20,074 nucleotides of DNA. Source: a virus. Each line of letters begins with the position of its first letter. Position 1 is the first letter of the stretch. The position numbers and the translations under genes are program-made. Where the stretch lies: IMG/VR virus record IMGVR_UViG_3300022072_000189, positions 1-20,074 of that record. One strand, given 5' to 3'. The notes beneath the pieces are model-generated. The model made no database searches, was not told the DNA's origin, and worked only from the letters and a program-made list of their open reading frames with translations. This document shows positions 1 through 8,900 of the stretch, one piece after another.

Positions 1-2109
1 TTTTAAAGCTATTTCATTACTAGATCTAGTTTCTGTAAATTTACGTATAGATTGTAAAGCATTTTCATATTTTGTAGTTAAAGTTCCGTTTTTATTTCTT
101 ATAACAGGTTGTTTATCTACTCTTACTTTTTCAACTATTCTATTTATAACTTGTTTAGCATTAGTTAAAGTACGTTGAAAACCAGCTTTTGATTGAATAT
201 AACCTTCTTTATTTATGTTACCAGCTTTAAAATCTTCATTTAATTCTTTAATACTTTTTTCAGAACTCTGTATTGTTTCTTCAGCAGTTGCAGCTCTTTT
301 TAATTGTTCGGGTGTAAGCCTACTTCCTAAGTCGTTTCCTTCTTTTACTAAAGCTCTTAAATTAGCTTTTTCAAATCTTATTGCTTTTCTTATACCTTCT
401 TTAACTTTAGGATTTGTTTCTAAAGCTTCATTTTGCTTTAAAACACCTATGGTAAAAATAGAATTAGCTGCTGTATTTCTAAGATGTTCAGGTGTAACTT
501 GATCTCTCATAGCCTTGTAACCTGTTTTTATACCTTTACCAGCAGCGCCAAATAACAATGTACCAGCATATGTTTGTAAAGCTGTTTCAACACCTTGTTC
601 TTTTACACCTTCCCAAACGTACTCAGCTAATTCTTCATCTTTCAATCCTTTACCTAAACCTGTATTTAAAAGTTCAATGGGAAGTTGAGCCAACTCTGTT
701 CCCGTTTCAGTTAGAGCACCCCATTGAGCAACTACAAATCCTTTAGCTCCATAAGAACCAGAATTTATTACTTTTGTTATACCTTTTATTCCTACTTTTT
801 CTAAAACAACACTAGGCAAAGTTAAAGCAGCTGGTACAGCAAATTCAAGTTTACCCTCTTTTGTAGCTTTATCAAAAGCTTCTTCTTTAGATAGGCTAGG
901 ATAAAGTCTTTGTGCTTTTTCTTCATTATAACTAGTCCAAAGCTGTGGACCTATTTGAGCAGTAATCATAGCTTGGCCAACCCTAGCAGCTGTAGTAGGA
1001 TTTTTTGTTACGAAAGCCGTTGCTGCAGTTGCTGCTATGGTGGGTAATACACTAGTTGAAACTGTTTCAAAGGCAGAAGCTAGAGCCGGAAGTAATTGCG
1101 TAAAACTTCTATTTTTAATAGCTTCTTCAATGCCAGGCCCAGTATAATTTCTTACTTTGTCTATGTTTTCTAGTGCGCGTATGTATTCGGCTCCTCCTTT
1201 TCTAGAATCACCTCCTACTTCTTTGTTACTTAAATTATATACTTTTTTTATATCTTCATACTGAGGTCCATTTTTTAATAATTCATTTTGTTCTTCAGTA
1301 TATGTTTGAGAAGTTAATTTTCCTTTTCTATCTTTATAAAACTCAGCATCTTCATAAGCTTTGTTTAATTCTTGCCATCTATCTTCGTTTTTTTCTCTTT
1401 TAATTTTTTTATTTGTTTCAGGATCTATAAAAGAATAATCATTTCTTATTGCTGATAAAGCTTTAGAACCTATTTTTTTTAAAGGATCAAATCTTGATTC
1501 ACCACGCTGCTCTAAAACTTCTCCTGAATCTAAAACAGTAGCTATCACATCTGCCCATTCAGGTCCTACTAATTCATAAGCTGATCTTTTGAACGTTTCA
1601 CTCAGAGTTAGTTTTGAACGCTCCCAAGAATTGGCGAAATTATCAATAACCCCTAACGTTCCTTCAAAAGCTTTAATTCGTTGTCCTGTTCTAGGGTCTA
1701 CATTAACGCCAGCGGCTTGTTCAGCATTAGGAAGTAAATCTCTAATTTCTTTTAATTCTTTTCCATCTTTCCAAGCTTTATAAGCCTCCATTCTGCTTTC
1801 TGGAATTGGAGCAGGAGAGGGAGCCCCGGCATAACTAGGAGAATATCCTTTAGGAGATTTATCGTATATTTTAAACGATTCTATTACATCTTCGAATTCT
1901 TCATCATTTACCTTAAGCTTATCTAATGAAACGCCAAATTCATTTACATTAGGTGGTGCCTTTTGAGTCTCAATATTATTGGTACTAGAAGCAAGCATCT
2001 CAGACCTTTTAGCGTCAACTAAAGCTTGTATCTCTTGATCAGACACGCCCTGAGCTTTCATGGATGAAACCATTTCTCTAAGTTCTTGTTTTTGTTCTTC
2101 TGTAAGCAT
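1..2109 (-). CDS. Large virion cargo/ejection-type protein, 3' end missing
   Basis: An uninterrupted reading frame of 703 codons starts with ATG at 2109 and is still open at base 1, so the C-terminus lies outside the window. I checked every codon by hand and found no stop. The N-terminus is a short charged helix (MLTEEQKQELREMVSSMKAQ), followed by a Pro/Ala-rich linker near residues 90-105 and a mostly helical body. Residues 344-370 are hydrophobic and Ala/Thr-rich, and residues 424-443 are also apolar; both could meet a membrane. Residues 464-525 carry a Gly/Glu/Gln pattern (TETGTELAQ, EGVKEQGVETALQ) of a kind seen in large internal virion proteins of podoviruses. It is the third of three consecutive putative cargo genes after the tail genes, the place taken by gp16 in T7. 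No lysozyme or transglycosylase motif is visible in this part. Role inferred from position and composition. Confidence 0.65.
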   Translation of the reverse strand, partial: MLTEEQKQELREMVSSMKAQGVSDQEIQALVDAKRSEMLASSTNNIETQKAPPNVNEFGVSLDKLKVNDEEFEDVIESFKIYDKSPKGYSPSYAGAPSPAPIPESRMEAYKAWKDGKELKEIRDLLPNAEQAAGVNVDPRTGQRIKAFEGTLGVIDNFANSWERSKLTLSETFKRSAYELVGPEWADVIATVLDSGEVLEQRGESRFDPLKKIGSKALSAIRNDYSFIDPETNKKIKREKNEDRWQELNKAYEDAEFYKDRKGKLTSQTYTEEQNELLKNGPQYEDIKKVYNLSNKEVGGDSRKGGAEYIRALENIDKVRNYTGPGIEEAIKNRSFTQLLPALASAFETVSTSVLPTIAATAATAFVTKNPTTAARVGQAMITAQIGPQLWTSYNEEKAQRLYPSLSKEEAFDKATKEGKLEFAVPAALTLPSVVLEKVGIKGITKVINSGSYGAKGFVVAQWGALTETGTELAQLPIELLNTGLGKGLKDEELAEYVWEGVKEQGVETALQTYAGTLLFGAAGKGIKTGYKAMRDQVTPEHLRNTAANSIFTIGVLKQNEALETNPKVKEGIRKAIRFEKANLRALVKEGNDLGSRLTPEQLKRAATAEETIQSSEKSIKELNEDFKAGNINKEGYIQSKAGFQRTLTNAKQVINRIVEKVRVDKQPVIRNKNGTLTTKYENALQSIRKFTETRSSNEIALK

Positions 2110-2125
2110 AAATGTTATTTAAAAT

Positions 2126-3844
2126 TTATTCTATAGTTATACCTTCAAATATTTCTGGACGACTTGCCTTAAATTGTTTTCTAGAATATCCTGGTCTAGA
2201 TTCAAAATCAGGATCTAAACTCATTGTTATTTGCCTAATTTTTTCTTGTTCTTCTTCAAACTTTAGCCTTTCTGCTTGTTGCCTTTTAAGTGCTTTGTTA
2301 TAATCACGAAAACTTTTAGCATAAATTGGAGCTAACTTCATAGCATCTTCTTTAGATTCTTTTGTGTCTTTAGCATTTGAAGCTCTTCTGCCTTGTTCAT
2401 TTTCAAACCTTGCAAGTAAAAAATCTTTAGCTCCAGCCTCTGTAGATAAATTATAAGTGGTTGTTAAAGCCGGTTCACCTTCGTATTTTGCTATTTGATC
2501 AAAACTAACTATATAATCTCCGTTTTCATTAAATCCTTCTTGTAAATTTGTAGCTGTATTGTCAAATCCAGTTCCTTTAGCTACATTGAAATCTTGAGCA
2601 GTTGCACCAAGAAGATTATCACTTGATATTATATTATTTTGATCAATAGTCATTCCTTGAGTACCTTCTTTAATTATTGAAGCGTAAGTTTTATCAACTA
2701 ATGTAAGTCCTGATTTAGGAGGTTGCGGAGTTACTTTCATAGATTTATTGTAAACAGAAGTTAAAACAGCCATTTCCTGATCAATCATTTCATCTAAAAC
2801 TTTAAGCCTAGCATCGGCTCTAGTCATAGGCTCACTTTTTGCTTGTAAGTTAGTATTACCAAAAGGAGAGTCATATTCTTCACCTTGACTATTTACAATT
2901 TTTAAATTGTCTATATCTATATCACTCGCTATCATATCAACCTTTTCAACAGTTCCTGTTAATGCTTTAACTCTTGCTTCTATAACATCTCTAGGTATGT
3001 TTAAAGTATCCATACCGTACATAAACAACGGATCGCCTCCTTCATTATCACTAGCCATTTTATCTATTCTAGTTTCAATAGCTTTTCTTTGTGCTTTTCC
3101 AGGAGGTTGAGGTATTTTTAAGTCACCTGCTTTATTTTTACCAGTTTTTTGATAACCAGCTATATCAGCCTCAAGATCAGTCATGTATCCATCAGTAGAA
3201 TCAGTTAAAGATGCTGCTTTGTCAACAACCTTAGGCATGTTTAATGAAAATTCTCTAAGTTTTTTATTTATTTGTTCGCCTTGAGAAGTTACTCCTTTTA
3301 AAATTAACTCATCACCTTCAAAAACAATACCCCCATCAAATTTTCCGTTTAAAAGTTCACTATAAACTCTTTGAAACTTTGGTTCCATAGAATTAGATAT
3401 TTCCCCTGTTTGAGATCCAGTAGAAAAAGCTCTCATTTGTGTATCTAAAAATTTTTTACCATCTCGAAGCAAAGGAACTTGATTTAACATGGTTCTCATT
3501 AATTTAGCTTGATCAGCAGAGTCCATGTCTTTATTATTTTTTATACTGTTATATGTAGATATTAAATCTTGATTTGTTTTATCAAAAACAGCATTTAATC
3601 CAGCAAAACTATCTTGTTGATTTCCGTCATTAAACGTTTGATAAGTTAGCGCATCTGATTGCTCTATTGCGGCCTCTTGTGCTTCAGCTGCAATTTTTTC
3701 TTGTTCTAATTGTTTTTGTTGCGCTCTTATGTTAGAAACATTATTAGCATAATTTTGACGTGTTGCTAAATTTGATTGTGCAGCTGCCTTTTGACCGGCT
3801 TGAGTTCCTTTAACTCCAGCCATATAATCCCATGAAATTGCCAT
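2126..3844 (-). CDS. Putative internal virion / cargo protein, 572 aa
   Basis: I do not recognise a named family. The protein is hydrophilic, with no signal peptide or membrane segment. Residues about 5-62 are rich in Ala, Gln and Glu and look like a coiled coil (ANNVSNIRAQQKQLEQEK). Residues about 510-540 are a second strongly charged helix (KALKRQQAERLKFEEEQEK). The middle is mixed alpha/beta with many Asp and Asn residues. The gene sits between a 436-residue membrane-segment protein and a much larger protein, 14 and 16 bases from its neighbours, which suggests co-transcription. By order and size it resembles the middle member of an ejection-protein trio (T7 gp14-gp15-gp16) or a crAss-like cargo protein. 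That role is inference. The ATG at 3844 has an A/T-only leader and no Shine-Dalgarno sequence. Confidence 0.65.
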   Translation of the reverse strand: MAISWDYMAGVKGTQAGQKAAAQSNLATRQNYANNVSNIRAQQKQLEQEKIAAEAQEAAIEQSDALTYQTFNDGNQQDSFAGLNAVFDKTNQDLISTYNSIKNNKDMDSADQAKLMRTMLNQVPLLRDGKKFLDTQMRAFSTGSQTGEISNSMEPKFQRVYSELLNGKFDGGIVFEGDELILKGVTSQGEQINKKLREFSLNMPKVVDKAASLTDSTDGYMTDLEADIAGYQKTGKNKAGDLKIPQPPGKAQRKAIETRIDKMASDNEGGDPLFMYGMDTLNIPRDVIEARVKALTGTVEKVDMIASDIDIDNLKIVNSQGEEYDSPFGNTNLQAKSEPMTRADARLKVLDEMIDQEMAVLTSVYNKSMKVTPQPPKSGLTLVDKTYASIIKEGTQGMTIDQNNIISSDNLLGATAQDFNVAKGTGFDNTATNLQEGFNENGDYIVSFDQIAKYEGEPALTTTYNLSTEAGAKDFLLARFENEQGRRASNAKDTKESKEDAMKLAPIYAKSFRDYNKALKRQQAERLKFEEEQEKIRQITMSLDPDFESRPGYSRKQFKASRPEIFEGITIE

Positions 3845-3858
3845 ATTATATTTTTATA

Positions 3859-5169
3859 TTATCCTTGTCCATATTTTGCAGTTGCAACATTGCCTACTGC
3901 ATCAGCTACTCCCCCTGCTGCTCCTAAAATTTGAGCTTTTTGTTGATTTAAATCTGCATTAGCACCAGCTGATTGTCCTCCAGCTACAGATGCTAAATCT
4001 GATAATTGTCTATATTTCATTTGTTGAACAGTTTGATCACCGCCAGCAACCAATTGATCTGCTTTAAATTGTGAATCAGCAATATACTTATTTGCATTAG
4101 TTTGATTAGCAGCATTAAATTGATTCATACTGTTTTCAGCACCAAAAGCAGCTAAACCAAACTGATTTTGTGAAGCTATATTAGCCATGCTAAATTGATT
4201 TTCTTGACCTGCGCTAAATTGACCAGCTGCATTATCTGCATTAAATTGAGCTTGAGCAAATTGATTTTGCGCTTGCGCTTTAAATCTACTTGCTTGATTT
4301 TTTGCGTCTGCTGTAAATCTATTAGCCTGATTTCTTGCGTCAGCGCCAAATTGAGATGCTTGATTAGCGGCTTGAGCACCAAACTGAGCAGCTTGATTTA
4401 CGGCGCCTACGTTAAACTGTGATTGACCTAAGTCAAACTGTGAAGCTAAATTACCTTGAGCTAATTGTGCTCTTTGTAATTCTCCTTCACCACGAGCTCT
4501 TAACATTTCGTTTTGTTTAACTTGTTGATCAATACTAGAAGCAACTCCCTGTTTGGATTTTGCAGCTGCAGCGGCTAAAGCGGTAGCACCACCAGCACCA
4601 GTACCAGCTTGAGCAGCTAAATCTTGTGAGGCAGCTAAAGCTTGATCTGCTTCTTGAGCTTGCATTTCAGCGGCTGCTGTAGAAACCTGTAGGTTGTTCA
4701 TGGTATTTGTTAAACCGGTATTAGCACCTCTTTGTAATTGTCCAATGTTTGTACCTTGAGCTGTATAACCTTCGCTGGTATATCCTTCACCCGTATAACC
4801 TCCCGCAGTATAGCCTTTTGCTTTACCTATTTCTCCAGGTTTATAACCTTTAGCGTCTCCTAATTGATTTGCGGCGCCTAATTCTGCTATTTCAGCTTTT
4901 TCAATATCATAAGAAGCTCCAGAAATATCTTTATAAGCATTTGTAAATTCCATTGCTTCTACATCAGCCATTCTTTTATTTAAAGCATCTTCCTTAGCTT
5001 TTTTTTCTTTTTTCTTTTTACCTATACCTAAAGCAGATATACCCATTTTAACTAAAGCAACACCTCCTGATATAGCTGCGGCTGTAACTAAAACAGCACT
5101 ACCTTTTAATATTTCAGGGTCAGAACCAAGATGTTCTATTAAACTTAGATTTTCTATCAAACTAATCAT
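3859..5169 (-). CDS. Putative ejection protein: N-terminal membrane segment and 11-residue repeats
   Basis: A 436-residue protein whose first 50 residues include an apolar helix (about 23-50) ending in a lysine cluster (KKKKEKKAKE), consistent with a transmembrane or pore-forming segment. Residues 119-138 are four copies of a five-residue GYTxx unit. Residues 160-240 are Ala/Gln-rich helix. Residues 258-356 form nine consecutive 11-residue repeats, with Asn at 258, 269, 280, 291, 302, 313, 324, 335 and 346. Eleven residues make three helical turns, so this should be one long amphipathic helix or right-handed coiled coil. The start overlaps the end of the cupin-like gene by 8 bases, implying translational coupling. 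The combination of membrane helix, long Ala/Gln helix and position after the tail genes recalls T7 gp14-type ejection proteins. The function is inference; the repeats are seen directly. Confidence 0.7.
   Translation of the reverse strand: MISLIENLSLIEHLGSDPEILKGSAVLVTAAAISGGVALVKMGISALGIGKKKKEKKAKEDALNKRMADVEAMEFTNAYKDISGASYDIEKAEIAELGAANQLGDAKGYKPGEIGKAKGYTAGGYTGEGYTSEGYTAQGTNIGQLQRGANTGLTNTMNNLQVSTAAAEMQAQEADQALAASQDLAAQAGTGAGGATALAAAAAKSKQGVASSIDQQVKQNEMLRARGEGELQRAQLAQGNLASQFDLGQSQFNVGAVNQAAQFGAQAANQASQFGADARNQANRFTADAKNQASRFKAQAQNQFAQAQFNADNAAGQFSAGQENQFSMANIASQNQFGLAAFGAENSMNQFNAANQTNANKYIADSQFKADQLVAGGDQTVQQMKYRQLSDLASVAGGQSAGANADLNQQKAQILGAAGGVADAVGNVATAKYGQG
4102..4398 (-). repeat. 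Nine tandem 33-bp units encoding hendecad repeats
   Basis: In the 436-residue protein, Asn recurs at exact 11-residue steps from residue 258 to 346. Typical units are NQAAQFGAQAA, NQASQFGADAR, NQANRFTADAK and NQASRFKAQAQ. Phe occurs at unit position 6 in six units and at position 3 in the other three. At the DNA level the 33-bp units have diverged, so they are best seen in the protein. The spurious frames on both strands over 4176-4422 are a by-product of this periodicity. Confidence 0.85.
4756..4815 (-). repeat. Four GYTxx pentapeptide repeats (15-bp units)
   Basis: Residues 119-138 of the 436-residue protein read GYTAG, GYTGE, GYTSE, GYTAQ. A degenerate GYK unit precedes them at residue 108. 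The segment is probably a flexible Gly/Tyr linker between the membrane-proximal part and the helical repeat part of the protein. Confidence 0.8.
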
Positions 5170-5659
5170 CTATTTTTTTATTAATATATTTTTCAAATTC
5201 TTCATGAGTGTATGCGTAATGGTAATCTTCTAAAACATCTAGATCTTTTGTGTCTTTAGGGTTTTTAAATATATTTTGAAAAACTGTTTTTTCATGTGCA
5301 TATATTACTCTTTGTGTTCCAGCTGATGAAGTTTGATAATGAGGTGCTTTAAAATAATTTTCACCTTTAGCATCAACAACTGTTATAGATCCTTTTAAAA
5401 GAAACCAACCGTGTTTTCTTTTATGTATGAGACTTATTACTATTGAATCTTTCTGCATTATCATTCTTCTTACATAAATACCAGGTAAAAATTCATGCTC
5501 TGTTGTAACTGTTTCCTTACTTCCTTCTCTTACAGCTCTTCCATTATTACCTACTATATTACTACCATCTACCCTGCTTAAAAGTAATTTAGATAAATTA
5601 GTTACTTTTTCTTTCCAAGGTATTTCTAATTCTTTATTTGATTTAATTATTTCAGTCAT
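5162..5659 (-). CDS. Cupin-like phage protein, 165 aa
   Basis: Residues about 57-135 read as the small cupin-type beta barrel found in many phage structural modules: FLPGIYVRRM, then ISLIHKRKHGWFLLKGSITV, an APHYQTSSAGTQRVIYAHEKTV stretch split across strands, and a closing strand. His79, His83, His107 and His122 are candidate metal ligands, but the full classic cupin metal motif is not obvious. The N-terminal 50 residues are polar and probably helical or disordered. The family is recognised by pattern; its role in virions is unknown, and sugar or metal binding is only a guess. It lies between a 78-residue gene (10-base gap) and the 436-residue putative ejection gene, with which it overlaps by 8 bases. 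The stop codon is TAG, so this phage does not appear to recode TAG. Confidence 0.7.
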   Translation of the reverse strand: MTEIIKSNKELEIPWKEKVTNLSKLLLSRVDGSNIVGNNGRAVREGSKETVTTEHEFLPGIYVRRMIMQKDSIVISLIHKRKHGWFLLKGSITVVDAKGENYFKAPHYQTSSAGTQRVIYAHEKTVFQNIFKNPKDTKDLDVLEDYHYAYTHEEFEKYINKKIDD

Positions 5660-5669
5660 TTAATAATAT

Positions 5670-5906
5670 TTATTGTGAAGAGTATATTGACTCTGAGTTT
5701 ATTGCAAATAGTTCAGCATAACTAGCTGCGGCTGGAACAGGAAGTGTAAGTCTTACTGAAGCGTAAGCACCTTTTATTCCACCCACAATCTTGTTATCTG
5801 TTTGAACTAAAGATCCACCTACAACTTTATAGTTAGGTTCTGACGAACTTATAGGTGCAAAATACTTGCCTTCTTTTTCTTGAAAAGGGAAATTTACTAT
5901 AGCCAT
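5670..5906 (-). CDS. Small conserved-position protein of unknown function, 78 aa
   Basis: Not recognised. The sequence starts MAIVNFPFQEKEGKYFAPIS, lacks cysteine and has alternating apolar residues in the second half (KGAYASVRLTLPVP), suggesting a small beta-strand protein. No signal peptide or transmembrane segment is evident. It starts one base after the stop of the 1345-residue muzzle/stab gene and ends 10 bases before the cupin-like gene, so it is almost certainly translated from the same message. A small tail-associated structural role is plausible from position only. The coding call rests on tight packing, codon use matching the neighbours and an A/T-rich leader like those of the other genes. 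Confidence 0.6.
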   Translation of the reverse strand: MAIVNFPFQEKEGKYFAPISSSEPNYKVVGGSLVQTDNKIVGGIKGAYASVRLTLPVPAAASYAELFAINSESIYSSQ

Positions 5907-5907
5907 A

Positions 5908-8900
5908 TTATGCGTTTTGAATTATTGTTACAGATCCATTTGGTAATGCTGGTGATATTCTTGCGTTTGTATTAATAATTGTAATAGTACCACTTCTTTG
6001 AACACCCGTGTTGTTATCTGAAACACTAACAGTAAAATTTGTTTCTGGATTAAAATTAACAGGAGAAGCATTAGATCCATTGATTAATATCCAATTATCT
6101 GATGTTTCTAATCTTGTGCTTACGTTGCTTAATGAAGAAACACTCTGTGGTGATGATCCTGTGGCTGCAAATTGAGGTAATCCTACTGAGTTTACAACAG
6201 CTGTTTCCGGTCCTCCGCTAACTGTTGTTATAGCTATTATACTAGCTGTAGTTGGATTTGTTAACTTGACGCTATAAGCTGCATTAAAATTTGTTCCCGC
6301 GTCTATAACAGAAGTAGTTGTAGACGCTATTGATGAACCTCCAGACTGTTGTGTTAAAGCAAATTGAGCACTATCTGAAACCATAGTATCTGTTGCAGGT
6401 ATATTTGTATAAGTTATAGTTGCAGTGATATTTACTGTATCAAAAGGTGAAATTTTATATGTACCAACATATGGAGCATTAAATGTAATATTACTAGCAA
6501 GAGTAGGAGATATCCATGTTAAATCTGTTTTAGCTGTTGCAGTTCCAGTTACATCAACTGTTCCTGAAGCCGGTAAAGCTGGCACGGTTAAATTATAAGT
6601 ATATACTGCATTGTCTTTATTATTAGCTATCGCAGGCAGTGGAGCTGTTGCTCTTGTAACAACCGGCGGTAAAACAGGATTAAATGAAGATATTCCAGAT
6701 GTATCTAAAGTTACATTACTTGGATCTATATAATATCCATCTTCTGCTAATAAAGTAAATTGAGCAGTTCCTGTTCCAGCATTATTAAATACTTGAGATG
6801 CAGGTGTAAGATCTGAGAATGTTACAGCATCATCTGTATTTATTGTTAATAAAGCAGGTAAGTTAGCTAATACAGCACCTACGCCACCAACGTTTATTGT
6901 TTGAATGGAGTCTGCGCTTCCAACAGTGTAAGAAACTCTAAATACTATATTACCTTCAGAGGTTAAACTAGTTGGATTTATAACACTTAAACTTGTGTTA
7001 CCTGAAAGAGTTATATCTGTAGGTAAAATAAAATTATAAGCAGAACTTATAGGTCTTGCTGTTATTATCCAAGTTATAACATCGTTTTGTTTACCAATTA
7101 ATGTTGATTCACCTGTAACACTACCATTTACAGCTGTACCTATTATCTGCAACGATGTAGATATTATTGTTGCAGGCGTTGGTAATGTACCAATACTAGA
7201 AACATCTGTTTCAATAAAATCTAATGTCCAACCAGTCGATCCTTCATAACCTATAGTATTAAATTGTTTTATAGTAGAAGGAGATTCATTAAATATAGGC
7301 TCAACATATGATGGTTGAGTGCCTAAGCCATAAAAGTTATTTCTAAAACCAACCGTTGGATCGTTATGTTTCCATAGGTTACCTGTAAAAAATGTGTAAT
7401 AAGTATTATTTAAGCTTAAACCTGATTCTTGATTAAAAGATCTAAAGCTACTCCAGCCTTGAGAGTTTTCGTCAAATGCTAATGTTAAATATCCATCTGC
7501 AGCTGTGCCTACATTTGTATCTTCGTTACCATCAAGGCCTTGACCAACTATTGTTAACATAAACAAACTAGAGTACTCATCATAACTACCAACAATACTT
7601 GTTGAAGCTTTTAATGCATCTCTAAAAAAGTCAGCCATACCTATGCTAGATATTTCTTGTATACCTTGAGGTGTTAATTTTAATACAGTACCATTGTTTT
7701 TATCTGTAAAGTATTTATTAAAGCCAAACTCAGCATATGATAATGGATCTTGAGATATTCCAAATCTACCTGCATAAGGTGCAACTGTACCTAAAAATTG
7801 TGTATTACTAGTTACAGGTATTTGACCACCTTCAGCTGAATATATAAAATCTTTATCAATAGGTGATCTAGATATTTTATCTTCTTGAAATATTAAAAGT
7901 TGAGTATCGTCTGCAGCTAGTTTTTGTATAGCTCCATCTTGTGGATCTACTGATATTGTTAAACCGCCTTCAGACTCATTAAATTGATTTATATAGTTAA
8001 CACCTGTTCTAGAGTTAAAAAGTCCACTAGAGTGTATTAGAGTGTTAAACCTTAGCTCTTCTGCAAAGTTTTCTTGAACAACATAAGCTCTAACACCTAC
8101 ATCAAAAAAAGTTTCATTAAAAGCAGCTCTTAGTCTATTTAATTCTATATGCGCTCCTGATCCAGTTGGATTAAAGTCTAATAAATAAGAATTAAAAAAA
8201 TCTATGTTTATTGCTACACCTGTTATAGATGATACTAAACCACCCGTAGATGTTTCATAAAATATATCTAAATCAGACTCTACTGGTTGCGTTTCAAAAA
8301 CACATATACCAGACGTTACACTTGTACCAGAATTATTTACTGTAATTGTAGACGCTGTGCCTGTTGGATTAGCTATAGCTTGTATTGACTGTAATGCCCC
8401 GTATGTTGTAGAAAATATATTTTGACCTCCTACGTACTTAGGATAAACAGATACATCACATGGAGATATTGTAGCTGAAGTACTTGGTGGTATAGCAGCT
8501 GTTTGATCTCTTGGTATTTTATTTTGACTATCACCTAATCTTTCAACAGTATTAGCTGATGACACACCTGATATCCAATTATAATATTCTTGTTCACGTT
8601 GTTTAACAACAACTCTATATGAGTAGGCCCAAGAAGGTATTTCGTTTGTAGGATCTGCAAAAGTAATTCTTAAAGCATTAAATGCAGTTGTTGAATCAGC
8701 TGAACCCGTGTTTGGATCTATAAAAACAGTATCACCACCTGAGTTTGATAATATAACAGGAGATTGTCTACCAAATTTATCGGCTAAAACAATACCTATT
8801 TGATATGTTCTTCTTGATTTTAAAGACAAAGGATTTTTACCTGGCCCCCAGCTTATTCTTGATGAATCTTCACCAGTTCTACTTACGCTAAAGTTTATAT

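Noticed and set aside
215-2303. Plus-strand open frames at 215-502, 558-746, 1589-1783 and 2112-2303.
   Set aside because: All lie opposite long minus-strand coding frames in an AT-rich genome; translations are Leu/Ser/Phe-rich shadows with no motifs.
4176-4422. Open frames on both strands over the repeat region of the 436-residue gene.
   Set aside because: They arise from the 33-bp periodic sequence; the translations are low-complexity Leu/Ile/Lys or Ser/Cys repeats and the true frame has the regular hendecad.
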